Assembly: GCA_963805455.1 (NCBI GenBank)
Contig: CAWDUJ010000001.1
Location: 186,001-250,000, forward strand
DNA: 64,000 bases
Direction: 5' to 3'
Origin: VRUE01 sp963805455
Lineage (GTDB): Bacteria; Actinomycetota; Thermoleophilia; Solirubrobacterales; 70-9
Under the pieces are notes generated by a model. It searched no databases. It was not told the DNA's origin and worked only from the letters and a program-made list of their open reading frames with translations. Of this stretch, positions 43,701-51,985 are shown piece by piece (positions within the stretch are counted from its first letter, which is position 1; each line of letters opens with the position of its first letter). The position numbers and the translations under genes were made by a program.

Positions 43701-45167
43701 CTACCCCGGGGTCGGCGGTCCGAACCAGGTGCCCAGCGCCTCGGTCAGCCCCGGTTCGGTCGGGTCCCCCACCCAGGCCACGTAGCCGTCGGGCCGGATC
43801 AGAACGGCGGTCGGAGCGGCGACCTCGCCGAGGACAGGGAGCTCCCACACTCCGTCATATTCGGCGTCGATCGATTGGACCCGATCCGCCCATGGGGCGA
43901 TCTCGGCGCCGCCCGGCTCGCCGAGGTTGAGCAGCGCCGGCCGGGCGTCGTGGAGGAGCTCGAAGACTCGGAGCGGGCCCTCGGCGCCGATCAGGTCGAG
44001 GTCGGGCACCCGGCGCCCGAGCAGCGGGTGGCCCTCGCCGAGGTCGTAGCGGATGTCGAGGCCCGAGATCAGCCCGGCGAGCATCCTTCGGGGCTCCTCC
44101 ATGAGCGACATTTCCGAGACCACGTCGACCAGGGCCATGTTGCGTTCGTCCCGGCGCTGGAGGGCGGCCTGCGCCATCGTGTGCTGGAGAGCGCGGGCGG
44201 CGACCGGGTGGCGCTCGGTCTGGTAGGTGTCGAGGAGGCTCTCCGGTGAGGTCCCGGCGACCACCTGCGCCAGCTTCCAGCCCAGATTCACCGCGTCCTG
44301 CACGCCGAGGCTGACGCCCTGCCCGCCGGCGGGATAGTGGATGTGAGCCGAGTCGCCCGCCAGCAGCACCCGTCCGTCGCGGTAGGCCGCGGCCTGCCGG
44401 GTCATATCGGTGAACCGCGAGACCCAGGTCGGGCTGTGGACTCCGAAGTCGGTGCCGTACACGGTGATCAGCGCCTCGCTGAGATCAGCAAGGGTGGGCT
44501 CGGTGGCGGGCCCGAGCTCCTTCTCGGTGACGATGACCCGGACCGTCCTGCCATCCTCCAGCCTCTGGAGTCCGTGAACGCCCGTCTCGTCGTGACGGGT
44601 GCCCTGCGGCGGCTCCTCGGTCACCTCGACCTCGGCGATCAGGTTGCTCTTGGTGGGATCCCACCCAGGAAACTCGATCCCGGCTTCCCTGCGGACAAGG
44701 CTCCGTCCTCCGTCGCACCCGACTAGATACCGAGCCCGGATCGGCTCGCCGTCGGAGATCTGGATCTCGACGCCGGCGTCATCCTGCGCGAAGCCCGTCA
44801 CCTCGGTCCCATAGTGGATCCGCACCGGCAGCTCGGCGATCCAGGCGGCCATGATCCGCTCGATCTGGTTCTGCCAGATCCCGAGCGCATAGGGGTGACG
44901 GGTGGGAAAGTCGCTCATGTCGAGCACGGTCGTGCCGAACATCGCCGCCTGCGCCGTCCTGCCCTCGGCGAGGAATCTATCGGCGACCCCGCGCTGGTCC
45001 AGCACCTCGATCGTCCGCGAGTGAATACCGCCGGCTCGCGAGCCGACGAGCTCGTGATCGGGCCTCCGCTCGATGACCGCGACCTCGACCTCCGCCAACG
45101 CCAGCTCGGCCGCCAGCATCATCCCCGCGGGACCGCCGCCAGCAATGACCACCGCATGCTCACTCAT
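43701..45167 (-). CDS. FAD-dependent aromatic monooxygenase (PheA/TfdB group)
   Basis: ATG 45167 follows GGAGGAG, giving 488 residues. The FAD fingerprint (VVIAGGGPAGMMLAAELALA), the DG motif (RYLVGCDGGRSLVRREAGIE) and the late GD motif (VLLAGDSAHIHYPAGGQGVS) are all intact. A C-terminal thioredoxin-like domain ends the protein. Such enzymes hydroxylate phenols, polyketides or antibiotics such as rifampicin with NAD(P)H and O2. It forms an operon with the DHFR-like reductase. A 10-bp stem hairpin lies upstream at 45223. Confidence 0.92.
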   Translation of the reverse strand: MSEHAVVIAGGGPAGMMLAAELALAEVEVAVIERRPDHELVGSRAGGIHSRTIEVLDQRGVADRFLAEGRTAQAAMFGTTVLDMSDFPTRHPYALGIWQNQIERIMAAWIAELPVRIHYGTEVTGFAQDDAGVEIQISDGEPIRARYLVGCDGGRSLVRREAGIEFPGWDPTKSNLIAEVEVTEEPPQGTRHDETGVHGLQRLEDGRTVRVIVTEKELGPATEPTLADLSEALITVYGTDFGVHSPTWVSRFTDMTRQAAAYRDGRVLLAGDSAHIHYPAGGQGVSLGVQDAVNLGWKLAQVVAGTSPESLLDTYQTERHPVAARALQHTMAQAALQRRDERNMALVDVVSEMSLMEEPRRMLAGLISGLDIRYDLGEGHPLLGRRVPDLDLIGAEGPLRVFELLHDARPALLNLGEPGGAEIAPWADRVQSIDAEYDGVWELPVLGEVAAPTAVLIRPDGYVAWVGDPTEPGLTEALGTWFGPPTPG

Positions 45168-45222
45168 CTCGCTCCTCCATTTCTGGTTTCTGGCTTGCGG
45201 CGGGCGATTATGGGGCACACCG

Positions 45223-45245
45223 GGGGGCTTGAATCAAGCCCCCCC
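45223..45245. terminator. Perfect 10-bp hairpin upstream of the monooxygenase
   Basis: GGGGGGCTTG and CAAGCCCCCC flank an AAT loop. It lies between the deacetylase stop (45292) and the monooxygenase start, both on the minus strand, so it could terminate the former or regulate the latter. A second weak hairpin (GGGGCC/GGTCCC) with TTTTTC faces plus at about 45270-45292. Confidence 0.6.
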
Positions 45246-45291
45246 TATGGCTATATTTTGGGTGTGGAAGGGGCCGCAGGGTCCCTTTTTC

Positions 45292-46218
45292 TTATCCCGA
45301 TTCCAGGTCCTGGGCGACGCCGGAGATGCCGCCTGAGCCGAGGATCTCGAACCGGGCGAGTTCGTATGGGGCGGCGCGGTCGGCGTATCCCGCTATCTCC
45401 GTCGTCGCACCGACGTAGCCCGCCGCTTCGACGGCGGCGATGACGGTCGGGTCGAACTTTCCCGCCGGGTAGCAGAAGTTCGTCACCGGGACGTGGAATT
45501 CGCGCTGGAGGATCTTCCGCGAGCCGGCCACTTCTTCTTCCAGCGCGCCGGCTTCGAGGGTGGTCAGGTCGGAGTGGTTGGTCGTGTGCGAGGCGACCTC
45601 CCACCCGGCGGCGATCATCGCCCTGACGTTGCTCGCGTAGAGATCCGAGCCTTCGGCCTTGAGGTTGAGGACGCCGGCCCAGCCGTGTTTGCGCAGCTGC
45701 GGCAGGGCGAAGGTGAACTGGGGGCGGTAGCCATCGTCGAAGGAGAGCACGACCGGCCTGGCCGGCAGCACCCCGCCGTCGTACCAGGCTTCCTCGACCT
45801 GTTCGAGGGTGACCGCCTCATAGCCGTTGCGATCGAGCCATTCGAGCTGGTGTCGGAAATCCGGTTTGGCGACGTAGAGCTCGGGATATGGCGCTTCGGG
45901 CGGCGCTTCGCCGAGCACGTGGTACTCGAGGATCGGCACCGGCCCCTTGTGGGGCTTCCAGTCCGGTTGCGGAGTGGCGTTCGGGACGATTCCGGCGGCG
46001 TGACCCGCTGTCCTGGCGTGGCTCGATCCGGATCCGCCGCCGACGAGCGCGATCGAGGCGACGACGACGATCACAATCGCCATCAGCGCACCCAAGGCGA
46101 CCAGGCGCCGGCGCCGGATCTGCCGCCGCCGACCCGCGCGCCGAGCGAGAAGCTCCTCCCTCGAGCGCGGCCTATCGGGCCAGTTTGGGTCCCGGCTGGT
46201 CATCCCGCCGGGAATCAT
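45292..46218 (-). CDS. Membrane-anchored polysaccharide deacetylase
   Basis: ATG 46218 gives 308 residues. A basic cytoplasmic segment is followed by a membrane helix (LVALGALMAIVIVVVASIAL) and a Ser/Gly linker. The NodB-type deacetylase domain has the metal and catalytic motifs VVLSFDDGY, EVASHTTNHSDL and FCYPAGKFD. It should remove acetyl groups from a cell-surface or exopolysaccharide N-acetylhexosamine, outside the membrane. ATG 46203 five codons later is possible. The enzyme fits with the GH114 gene, whose substrate is a deacetylated aminosugar polymer. Confidence 0.92.
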   Translation of the reverse strand: MIPGGMTSRDPNWPDRPRSREELLARRAGRRRQIRRRRLVALGALMAIVIVVVASIALVGGGSGSSHARTAGHAAGIVPNATPQPDWKPHKGPVPILEYHVLGEAPPEAPYPELYVAKPDFRHQLEWLDRNGYEAVTLEQVEEAWYDGGVLPARPVVLSFDDGYRPQFTFALPQLRKHGWAGVLNLKAEGSDLYASNVRAMIAAGWEVASHTTNHSDLTTLEAGALEEEVAGSRKILQREFHVPVTNFCYPAGKFDPTVIAAVEAAGYVGATTEIAGYADRAAPYELARFEILGSGGISGVAQDLESG

Positions 46219-46303
46219 CGTCGAGAAACGCCCGACTCGGTTTGGCAGAGAATAATCTGGGGACCATCGAGCGTCAGAAGCCACCGAAAGCGATTGGAGA
46301 CCG

Positions 46304-46684
46304 ATGAACGAGAACGGCGGGGACTCTCCCCCTCAGCTGATCGACGCGAGGATCGTCGAGCTGGGCGATTGGCGCGGCGAGACGCTGGCTCGGGTCCGGG
46401 ATCTGATCAAGGGCGCCGATCCCGAGGTGGTCGAGGAGTGGAAATGGAGGGGGGTCCCGGTGTGGGAGCACACCGGAATCATCTGCACCGGTGAGACCTA
46501 CAAGGAGGTCGTCAAGTTGACCTTCGCCAAGGGCGCTTCCCTGGAGGATCCCTCCGGCCTGTTCAACTCGAGCCTCGAGGGCAACACCAGGCGTGCGATC
46601 GATATCCACGAGGGCGAGGAGATCGACGGAGAGGCGCTGAAGGACCTGATTCGCGCCGCCGTCGCCCTCAACACCTCCAAATAG
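46304..46684 (+). CDS. DUF1801-family protein
   Basis: The 126-residue protein has the DUF1801 pattern: LIKGADPEVVEEWKWRGVPV, KEVVKLTFAKGASL and GNTRRAIDIHEGEEID. The fold is YdhG-like and the cellular role is unknown. It is cytoplasmic and begins 86 nt from the divergent deacetylase. The next gene follows by 14 nt on the same strand, so they form a small operon. Confidence 0.88.
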   Translation: MNENGGDSPPQLIDARIVELGDWRGETLARVRDLIKGADPEVVEEWKWRGVPVWEHTGIICTGETYKEVVKLTFAKGASLEDPSGLFNSSLEGNTRRAIDIHEGEEIDGEALKDLIRAAVALNTSK

Positions 46685-46698
46685 GGAGGAGGAGGGCG

Positions 46699-47298
46699 AT
46701 GTCCTCGGCGGTGCTCTACATGTCGATGTCGCTCGACGGCTTCGTCGCCGGGCCCAACTTGTCGCCGGACAACGGCCTCGGCGACGGCGGAGAGCGCCTG
46801 CACGAGTGGATTTTCGACGGTGCCCCGACCGACCACGGTGGGGTGCCCGACCGCCCGGACGGAGTCGACGGCGAAATGATGGACGAGGTGATGGCCACCG
46901 GCGCCGTGGTCGCCGGGCGAGGGACCGTCGAGCCGGCCGGTTGGTGGGGCGGCGACCACCACGACGGGGTGCAGATCTTCATCCTCAGCCGCCACCCGCC
47001 CCCCGCCGAGGTGGCGCAGTGGCCACTGGTCAACCACGTCGATGACGTCGCGGCGGCGATCGCCCTCGCGAAGGAGGCGGCCGGAGAGAAGGACGTCCTG
47101 GTCCACGGGGTCGGCACCGCGCAGATGGCGCTGGCCGCCGGTGTCCTCGACGAGATCCAGATCCATCTGATCCCGGTTCTATTCGGCGAGGGGCGGCGGC
47201 TCTTCGACAACCTCGGCCCCGATCACATCGAGCTCGAGCCGACCCGGGTCGTCGAGGGCGAGGGCGTCACCCACCTCCGCTTTCGGGTCAGGTACTGA
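46699..47298 (+). CDS. RibD C-terminal / dihydrofolate reductase-fold protein
   Basis: The 199-residue protein has MSMSLDGFVAGPNLSPDNGL at its start, the AGRGTVEPAGWWGG strand-loop, and LVHGVGTAQMALAAGVLDEI with LIPVLFGEGRRLFDNL near the end. This is the same RibD_C/DHFR-like superfamily as 43157-43690 but a different branch. An NADPH-dependent reduction of an unknown substrate is likely. A GGAGGAGG site precedes ATG 46699. Its last 120 nt are antisense to the end of the convergent membrane gene. Confidence 0.9.
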   Translation: MSSAVLYMSMSLDGFVAGPNLSPDNGLGDGGERLHEWIFDGAPTDHGGVPDRPDGVDGEMMDEVMATGAVVAGRGTVEPAGWWGGDHHDGVQIFILSRHPPPAEVAQWPLVNHVDDVAAAIALAKEAAGEKDVLVHGVGTAQMALAAGVLDEIQIHLIPVLFGEGRRLFDNLGPDHIELEPTRVVEGEGVTHLRFRVRY

Positions 47299-47730
47299 AG
47301 CGGCACCCACCGCGGCGCCATCGAGATGGGGGAACAGCGGCGCGCCGCGCAGGGTGTCGTAGTCACCCACCCCACAGGCGATCGCAATCGCCGCGACCAA
47401 GGCAAGGAAGATGCCGATCCCGCGACCGCCGTCGGACGGGAAGTCGAACAGGATCAGGCAGACAAGGACGACGGTCGAGACCAGGCCGAGGAGATCGGCC
47501 GCCCCGTTCAGCGACAGGTCGGGACGAAAGACCCCGTAGCGCCCACCGGTCAGGGCCGCCGCGATCGCGATCAGCCCGGCGATCAGCAGAAATACGTCCA
47601 AACCCTTCAGGACCTCGAACCCCGTACGGTCCGCCCCATCGGCGCCTGCCCAGGGCAGGAACAGGGAGACGATCAGAAGCAGGCCTCCGACGCCGGCGAT
47701 CAGCCGCCCGGGCACCGGTCCCCTGGTCAT
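47179..47730 (-). CDS. Four-helix membrane protein
   Basis: The 183-residue frame has four membrane helices (LIAGVGGLLLIVSLFLPWAG, VFLLIAGLIAIAAALTGG, LLGLVSTVVLVCLILFDF, GIFLALVAAIAIACGVGDY). A hydrophilic C-terminal tail of about 45 residues follows, and it lies wholly antisense to the neighbouring reductase gene. The tail may be an artefact of a lost stop codon or a frameshift near residue 140. It overlaps the XRE regulator by 4 nt upstream, so regulator and membrane protein are one operon. Confidence 0.75.
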   Translation of the reverse strand: MTRGPVPGRLIAGVGGLLLIVSLFLPWAGADGADRTGFEVLKGLDVFLLIAGLIAIAAALTGGRYGVFRPDLSLNGAADLLGLVSTVVLVCLILFDFPSDGGRGIGIFLALVAAIAIACGVGDYDTLRGAPLFPHLDGAAVGAASVPDPKAEVGDALALDDPGRLELDVIGAEVVEEPPPLAE

Positions 47731-48542
47731 CGTCGGTCACCCCCCTGGCCGCGCAGCGCCTCGGCCGTCGACCGGTCGGCTGGGAAGAGGAGCTCGATCG
47801 CCAGCTCCGAGGTGGTCACCTCGAACGGGGTGTCGAAGCTCGCGAACATGCCGAAGAAGGAGAGCTCACGACCCTCGGGGGTGCGGATCCTGACGGGACC
47901 GAGCATCTCGCCGGCGGTCTCACCCTCGCCATCGCCATCCGGCTCGGAGACCGGAAAGGAGGCGATCTCGTCGATCAGGGTGGCGAGCCGCTCGTCCCCG
48001 GTCGCCGCCAGTTGCCGGCCGAGCCGGTCGAGCCAGTGTGCGTGCCAGTGGCGGAGGTTGACGAACAGCGGCCCCAGCCCCCGGGGGTGGAGGCCGAGAC
48101 GGATAACGTTGATCGGGGGCTCGAGCAGCGACGGGTCGACCTCGACGGACTCGGTCAGAGCGCGCATAGCCGAGTTGGCTGCGACGAGGTCCCAGACCCG
48201 GTCGACGGCGACCGCGGGGTAGGGCTCATGGCCGGAGAGGATCACCTCGAGCGCGTCGCGCACCGGCGCCAGGTCGGGGTCCTCGAGCGAGCGTTCGGGG
48301 TATGCCGGAGCGTGACCGGCGGCGAGCAGCAGGCGGTTCTGCTCCCGATATGGAACCTCGAGCTGGCCGAGGACTCCCAGCAGCATCTCCCGGCCGGGCT
48401 TCGATCGGCCCGTCTCCACGAAGCTCAGATGGCGGGCCGAGACCCCGGCCTCGAGCGCGAGTTCGAGTTGGGTCAGGCGCCGGCGCTCGCGCCACTCGCG
48501 GAGGGTCGAGCCGACATCGGGCTGAAATTGAACAGCCGCCAT
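47727..48542 (-). CDS. XRE-family regulator with MmyB-like ligand domain
   Basis: The 271-residue protein has an N-terminal helix-turn-helix (LREWRERRRLTQLELALEAG, VSARHLSFVETGRSKPG). An MmyB-type PAS-like domain follows (YPAVAVDRVWDLVAANSAMR, NLRHWHAHWLDRLGRQLAAT). MmyB-like regulators are thought to bind fatty acids or other small ligands and to control adjacent reductase or transporter genes. A 20-bp perfect palindrome lies 35 nt upstream and is the natural candidate operator for autoregulation. The gene is coupled to a small membrane protein. Confidence 0.93.
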   Translation of the reverse strand: MAAVQFQPDVGSTLREWRERRRLTQLELALEAGVSARHLSFVETGRSKPGREMLLGVLGQLEVPYREQNRLLLAAGHAPAYPERSLEDPDLAPVRDALEVILSGHEPYPAVAVDRVWDLVAANSAMRALTESVEVDPSLLEPPINVIRLGLHPRGLGPLFVNLRHWHAHWLDRLGRQLAATGDERLATLIDEIASFPVSEPDGDGEGETAGEMLGPVRIRTPEGRELSFFGMFASFDTPFEVTTSELAIELLFPADRSTAEALRGQGGDRR

Positions 48543-48576
48543 TCGCGGCGACTCTAGTCCGCGACCGCACGCGGGT

Positions 48577-48596
48577 CGATTACCCCGGGGTAATCG
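48577..48596. promoter_or_regulatory. 20-bp perfect palindrome, likely XRE operator
   Basis: CGATTACCCCGGGGTAATCG is fully symmetric. It lies 35 nt before the XRE/MmyB start and 7 nt past the lipoprotein stump stop, in the only non-coding space there. Confidence 0.65.
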
Positions 48597-48602
48597 AGGC
48601 GA

Positions 48603-48866
48603 TCAGGATGCGGCCCTGCCGCTCGGCTTGATCACGAGCCAGGTGCCTCCGAACGCTTCGGCGTCCTGGCAGAGGATCGTGCCGGGGGAGTCATCGACGT
48701 AGTAATAGAGGGGCTGGCCGGCGTAGGTCGCCTGGAGCCCACCGTTGTTGCGCCTGGTGGTTCCGAGAAGGCCCTGCCTCACGCCGCCGCTTCCCTGCGG
48801 CTTGCCCTTGGTGAGAACGGGGGGCCAGGCCCTGGCGCAAGGGCCGTAACACTCGGCCCGGAAGCC
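48603..48866 (-). pseudogene. COG4315-type (YxWxxD repeat) lipoprotein, 5'-truncated
   Basis: The last ~85 residues match the predicted lipoproteins with Yx(F/W/Y)xxD repeats: GPCARAWPPVLTKGKPQGSG, LLGTTRRNNGGLQATYAGQP and LYYYVDDSPG. The signal peptide, lipobox and first repeat are missing. At about 48866 the frame enters unrelated sequence, which on the opposite strand encodes part of another protein (48881-49102). This is a deletion junction between two genes. Confidence 0.6.
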
Positions 48867-48880
48867 CCTGGTGGCGTGCT

Positions 48881-49102
48881 GTGAACGAGAGGTTGCTGTT
48901 CGATGGCTGCGAGGCGGTCGAGCTTGCGGGCGGCGCGCCGCGGGGCGGGCGGTCGACGACGACGTCGCTCCGGTCGGCCTTCGTCCGGAGGCCGACCGGC
49001 CCCAACTGGTACCGGGCGCACAACGCAAGCATCGTCGCCGGGTATCTCGACAATCGCGAGCTCGCTGAGGCGGAGGGCGAAGCCGAGCGCTGCGGCTTCT
49101 GA
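48881..49102 (+). pseudogene. Fragment of a conserved actinobacterial protein
   Basis: The 73-residue frame contains TGPNWYRAHNASIVAGYLDN and RELAEAEGEAERCGF. It looks like an internal part of a larger conserved protein whose function I cannot name. Both ends seem to be missing: it starts beside the truncated lipoprotein and stops after ERCGF. It is followed by the antiporter gene. Confidence 0.35.
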
Positions 49103-49151
49103 GCAGCGTCACCTCCCTGTAACGGAACGGCGACTCCACGCACTACCCCTC

Positions 49152-50384
49152 ATGCCATCGTTCACCGGCCTGCTGATCGTTGTCGCGGTCGCATTCGCCG
49201 CGCCCTTCGTCCTCGGCTTCTTCCCGAACCTGCGATTGCCGTCGGTGGTGCTCGAGATCCTCGCCGGGATCGTGATCGGGCCCTCGGTTCTGGGAATCGT
49301 CGAAGTCGACGAGACGATCTCGGTGATCTCTGTGCTGGGCCTGGCCTTCCTCCTGTTCCTGGCAGGGCTGGAGATCGACTTCGACCGGTTGCGTGGCCCG
49401 GTGCTGCGGCTGACCCTGCTCGGCTTCGTCCTCTCCTTCGGCCTGGCGCTCGTGGTGGCGGCGCTGCTCAAGGTCGGCGGGCTGATCGAGACGCCGCTGC
49501 TGGTGGCGATCATCCTCTGCGCGACCTCCCTGGGGGTCCTGATCCCCGTGCTGAAGGACGCCGGTCAGTCGACCTCCACCTTCGGCCAGCTGATCATCGC
49601 CGCAGGGACGATCGCCGACTTCGGCGCAGTGATCCTGCTTTCGATCTTCTTCTCGGGAGAGGGAAGCATCGGCTCGACGCTCCTCCTGATCGGCTCCCTG
49701 GTTGTGCTGGCGGTCGTGGTCTTCATCGCGGTTCGCGGGGCGGAGCACTCGATGGCGATCCGCGCCGATCTGCTGCGCCTGCAGGACACCACGGCGCAGA
49801 TCCGCGTCCGCGGGGCGGTCGTCCTCCTTGTCGGCTTCGCAGCGATCGCTGACCGGCTCGGGCTCGAGTCGATCCTCGGCGCCTTCATCGCCGGAGCGAT
49901 CCTCTCGCTGCTCGATCGCGACCAGGAGATGACCCATCCCGAGTTCCGCCGCAAGCTGGAGGCGATCGGGTTCGGCGTCTTCATCCCTGTCTTCTTCGTC
50001 ACGAGCGGCGTCAAGTACGACCTCGACGCGCTGCTTGCCAGTACCTCGAACGTCCTCATGGTGCCGATCTTCCTTGCCGCCCTGATGGTTGCCCGCGGTG
50101 TCCCGGCTCTGCTTTATCGCCGGCTCCTCGACACCCGCCGCACCGTCACCGCGGGACTGATGCAGGCGACCTCTCTTCCCTTCATTGTCGCTGCGGTCGC
50201 GATCGGCCAGGACCTGGAACTGATCGACGCTGCGGAGGGCGCCGCCCTGGTCGGTGCCGGGCTGCTCTCGGTCCTGATCTTCCCGATCGCCGGGCTCTCG
50301 CTGCTCCGCGGCGGTGGCGGCGACGAGCGGCCAGGCCCCGACCCCGGACCGGGCGAGCGGCCCGAGCCGGTCGCGGCGATGTGA
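49152..50384 (+). CDS. CPA2-family cation:proton antiporter
   Basis: ATG 49152 gives 410 residues with about 12 membrane helices. Landmarks are VVLEILAGIVIGPSVLGIVE, AFLLFLAGLEIDFDRLRGPV, and the unwound-helix region CATSLGVLIPVLKDAGQS. IADFGAVILLSIFF carries the conserved Asp of the ion site. These match the KefB/Nha-type CPA2 exchangers, which swap Na+ or K+ for H+. No regulatory RCK domain is present; the tail is Pro/Gly-rich. The stop overlaps the GTG start of the ECF sigma gene. Confidence 0.93.
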   Translation: MPSFTGLLIVVAVAFAAPFVLGFFPNLRLPSVVLEILAGIVIGPSVLGIVEVDETISVISVLGLAFLLFLAGLEIDFDRLRGPVLRLTLLGFVLSFGLALVVAALLKVGGLIETPLLVAIILCATSLGVLIPVLKDAGQSTSTFGQLIIAAGTIADFGAVILLSIFFSGEGSIGSTLLLIGSLVVLAVVVFIAVRGAEHSMAIRADLLRLQDTTAQIRVRGAVVLLVGFAAIADRLGLESILGAFIAGAILSLLDRDQEMTHPEFRRKLEAIGFGVFIPVFFVTSGVKYDLDALLASTSNVLMVPIFLAALMVARGVPALLYRRLLDTRRTVTAGLMQATSLPFIVAAVAIGQDLELIDAAEGAALVGAGLLSVLIFPIAGLSLLRGGGGDERPGPDPGPGERPEPVAAM

Positions 50385-51079
50385 CCTCGCTGGCCCTCGG
50401 CCCAGCCCGAATAGAATCCTCGGCCCACGCGGAGGAGAGGAAGCAACTGCCCCGGCCCGAGGTCGACGATTCGCATCTGCTTGCCTCGCTCCGCGGCGGC
50501 GACGAAGCGGCCTTCGCCGAGCTGGTGGGTAGGTATCACGGCTCGCTGAAACGCTTCGCCCGCAGCTTCGGGGCCAGCGACGCGGTGGCCGAGGAGATCG
50601 TCCAGGAGACCTGGCTGGGTGCGCTGGAGGGGATCGATTCCTTCGAGGAGCGCTCCTCGCTGAAGGGCTGGTTGTTCGGGATCCTCAAGAACAAGGCGCG
50701 TCGGCGCTCGGAGCGCGAGCGCCGCTTCGTGCCCTTCTCGGCCCTGTCGGGGAGTGACGAAGACGACGGCCCGGTGGTCGACTCGATCCGGTTCCAGGGC
50801 GTCGACGGCAGCTGGCCCGATCACTGGTCGGCGCCACCGCGTCCCTGGGAGGACCCGCAGCGCCGTCTGGCCTCGCTCGAGGCACGTGAGCAGCTTCGCG
50901 CGGCGATCACCTCCCTGCCCGAGCGCCAGCGCCAGGTCTTCGTGCTGCGCGACGTCGAAGGCCTCGACCCGGGCGAGGTCTGCGAGCTGCTCGAGTTGAG
51001 CGAAGGCAACCAGCGGGTTCTGCTGCACCGTGGCCGGGCCGGGGTCAGGGACAGCCTCGAGGGGTACCTGGATGGCTGA
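50381..51079 (+). CDS. ECF-family RNA polymerase sigma factor
   Basis: The 232-residue product has sigma-2 (YHGSLKRFARSFGASDAVAE, EIVQETWLGALEGIDSFEER) and sigma-4 (ITSLPERQRQVFVLRDVEGL, LLELSEGNQRVLLHRGRAGV). A Trp-rich linker of about 50 residues lies between them. GTG 50381 overlaps the antiporter stop. A TAGAAT box at 50412-50417 and a GGAGGAGAGG site suggest that translation may really begin near codon 22. The next gene is a zinc-binding anti-sigma factor that overlaps by 8 nt, so this sigma is likely held inactive until a redox or zinc signal. Confidence 0.93.
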   Translation: MTSLALGPARIESSAHAEERKQLPRPEVDDSHLLASLRGGDEAAFAELVGRYHGSLKRFARSFGASDAVAEEIVQETWLGALEGIDSFEERSSLKGWLFGILKNKARRRSERERRFVPFSALSGSDEDDGPVVDSIRFQGVDGSWPDHWSAPPRPWEDPQRRLASLEAREQLRAAITSLPERQRQVFVLRDVEGLDPGEVCELLELSEGNQRVLLHRGRAGVRDSLEGYLDG

Positions 51080-51344
51080 GATGCACCGACACGGAACCGA
51101 CGAGGTGACCTGCCGCGAGTTCGTCGAGCTGGTCACCGACTACTGGGAAGGCGCCCTGCCGGAGGAGCGGGCCGAGCTCGTCGAGGAGCACCTGGTGATG
51201 TGCGACTGGTGCAAGCTGTACCTCGACCAGATCGAGGTGACGGTCGAGGCCGCGCCGTCGGTGGCGGAAGCCGCAGAGCCGGTCCCGCCGGCGACCGAGC
51301 TGACGCTCCTCGCTGCATTCCGGGAGTGGAGGGACCGGCGCTGA
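51072..51344 (+). CDS. Zinc-binding anti-sigma factor (zf-HC2)
   Basis: The 90-residue protein carries the ZAS motif H-x3-C-x2-C (EEHLVMCDWCKLYL) after the TCREFVELVTDYWEGALPEE start. No membrane helix is present, so it is a soluble ZAS protein like RsrA. Such proteins bind the cognate ECF sigma and release it on thiol oxidation or zinc loss. It overlaps the sigma gene by 8 nt. ATG 51081 is a second possible start. Confidence 0.9.
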   Translation: MAEMHRHGTDEVTCREFVELVTDYWEGALPEERAELVEEHLVMCDWCKLYLDQIEVTVEAAPSVAEAAEPVPPATELTLLAAFREWRDRR

Positions 51345-51916
51345 GCGGGCTCGTCGCCTACAAGTTCCTCCGGCCCGACGGGGTCGGCCCCTTCAGTGAG
51401 CATCGCTGGCCGCTGCCCGTCGGCGGGGAGCCGGGGGAGTGGGTAGTCGCAGCGACCGGCGGCGGCCTCTGCCGGGAGGGTGTCCATGCCTGCGAGCGCC
51501 GACACCTGCCGCGCTGGATCTGGGAGGAGCTCTGGGAGATCGAGCTCGATGGGGAGATCGAGCGGCGCCGGCACAAGCTGCGGGCCCCCCGCGGACGGCT
51601 CCTGCGACAGGTCGAGGCCTGGTCGGTGCAGAGCGCTCGGGAGTTCGCGCGGGCCTGCGCGACACGTGCCGCCGAGCACGCCTCCGCCGCGGCGTCGGAG
51701 GATGCCCAGCTCGCGGCGGCGAAGGCGGCTGACGGCGACACCCGGGCCTGCGCGGCCGAGGACACCGACGATCCCTACGTGGCAGCGCACGGCAGCGCCG
51801 TCAGCGCCTACATCGCGGCGATGACCGCCCTGCGCGCCGGGGGAATCGAGCGCCATGAGGCCGAGCGCGAGTGGCAGGTGGAGTGGCTCGCCCGCGAGCT
51901 CGACCTCCGCGTGTAA
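51326..51916 (+). CDS. Conserved actinobacterial protein, function unknown
   Basis: GTG 51326 lies within the end of the anti-sigma gene and follows a CGGGAG-like site, giving 196 residues. The conserved N-terminal half reads VAYKFLRPDGVGPFSEHRWP, GVHACERRHLPRWIWEELWE and RHKLRAPRGRLLRQVEAW. An Ala-rich helical region follows. The family is common in Actinobacteria but has no assigned role. Overlap with the anti-sigma gene suggests that it belongs to the sigma regulon or operon. Confidence 0.8.
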   Translation: MEGPALSGLVAYKFLRPDGVGPFSEHRWPLPVGGEPGEWVVAATGGGLCREGVHACERRHLPRWIWEELWEIELDGEIERRRHKLRAPRGRLLRQVEAWSVQSAREFARACATRAAEHASAAASEDAQLAAAKAADGDTRACAAEDTDDPYVAAHGSAVSAYIAAMTALRAGGIERHEAEREWQVEWLARELDLRV

Positions 51917-51985
51917 CGAATCGTCCCTCGGCGGCACTGTGGTCCTGACCCCGCCCGCTGGATCGATCTGAAGGAAGTGATCCGA

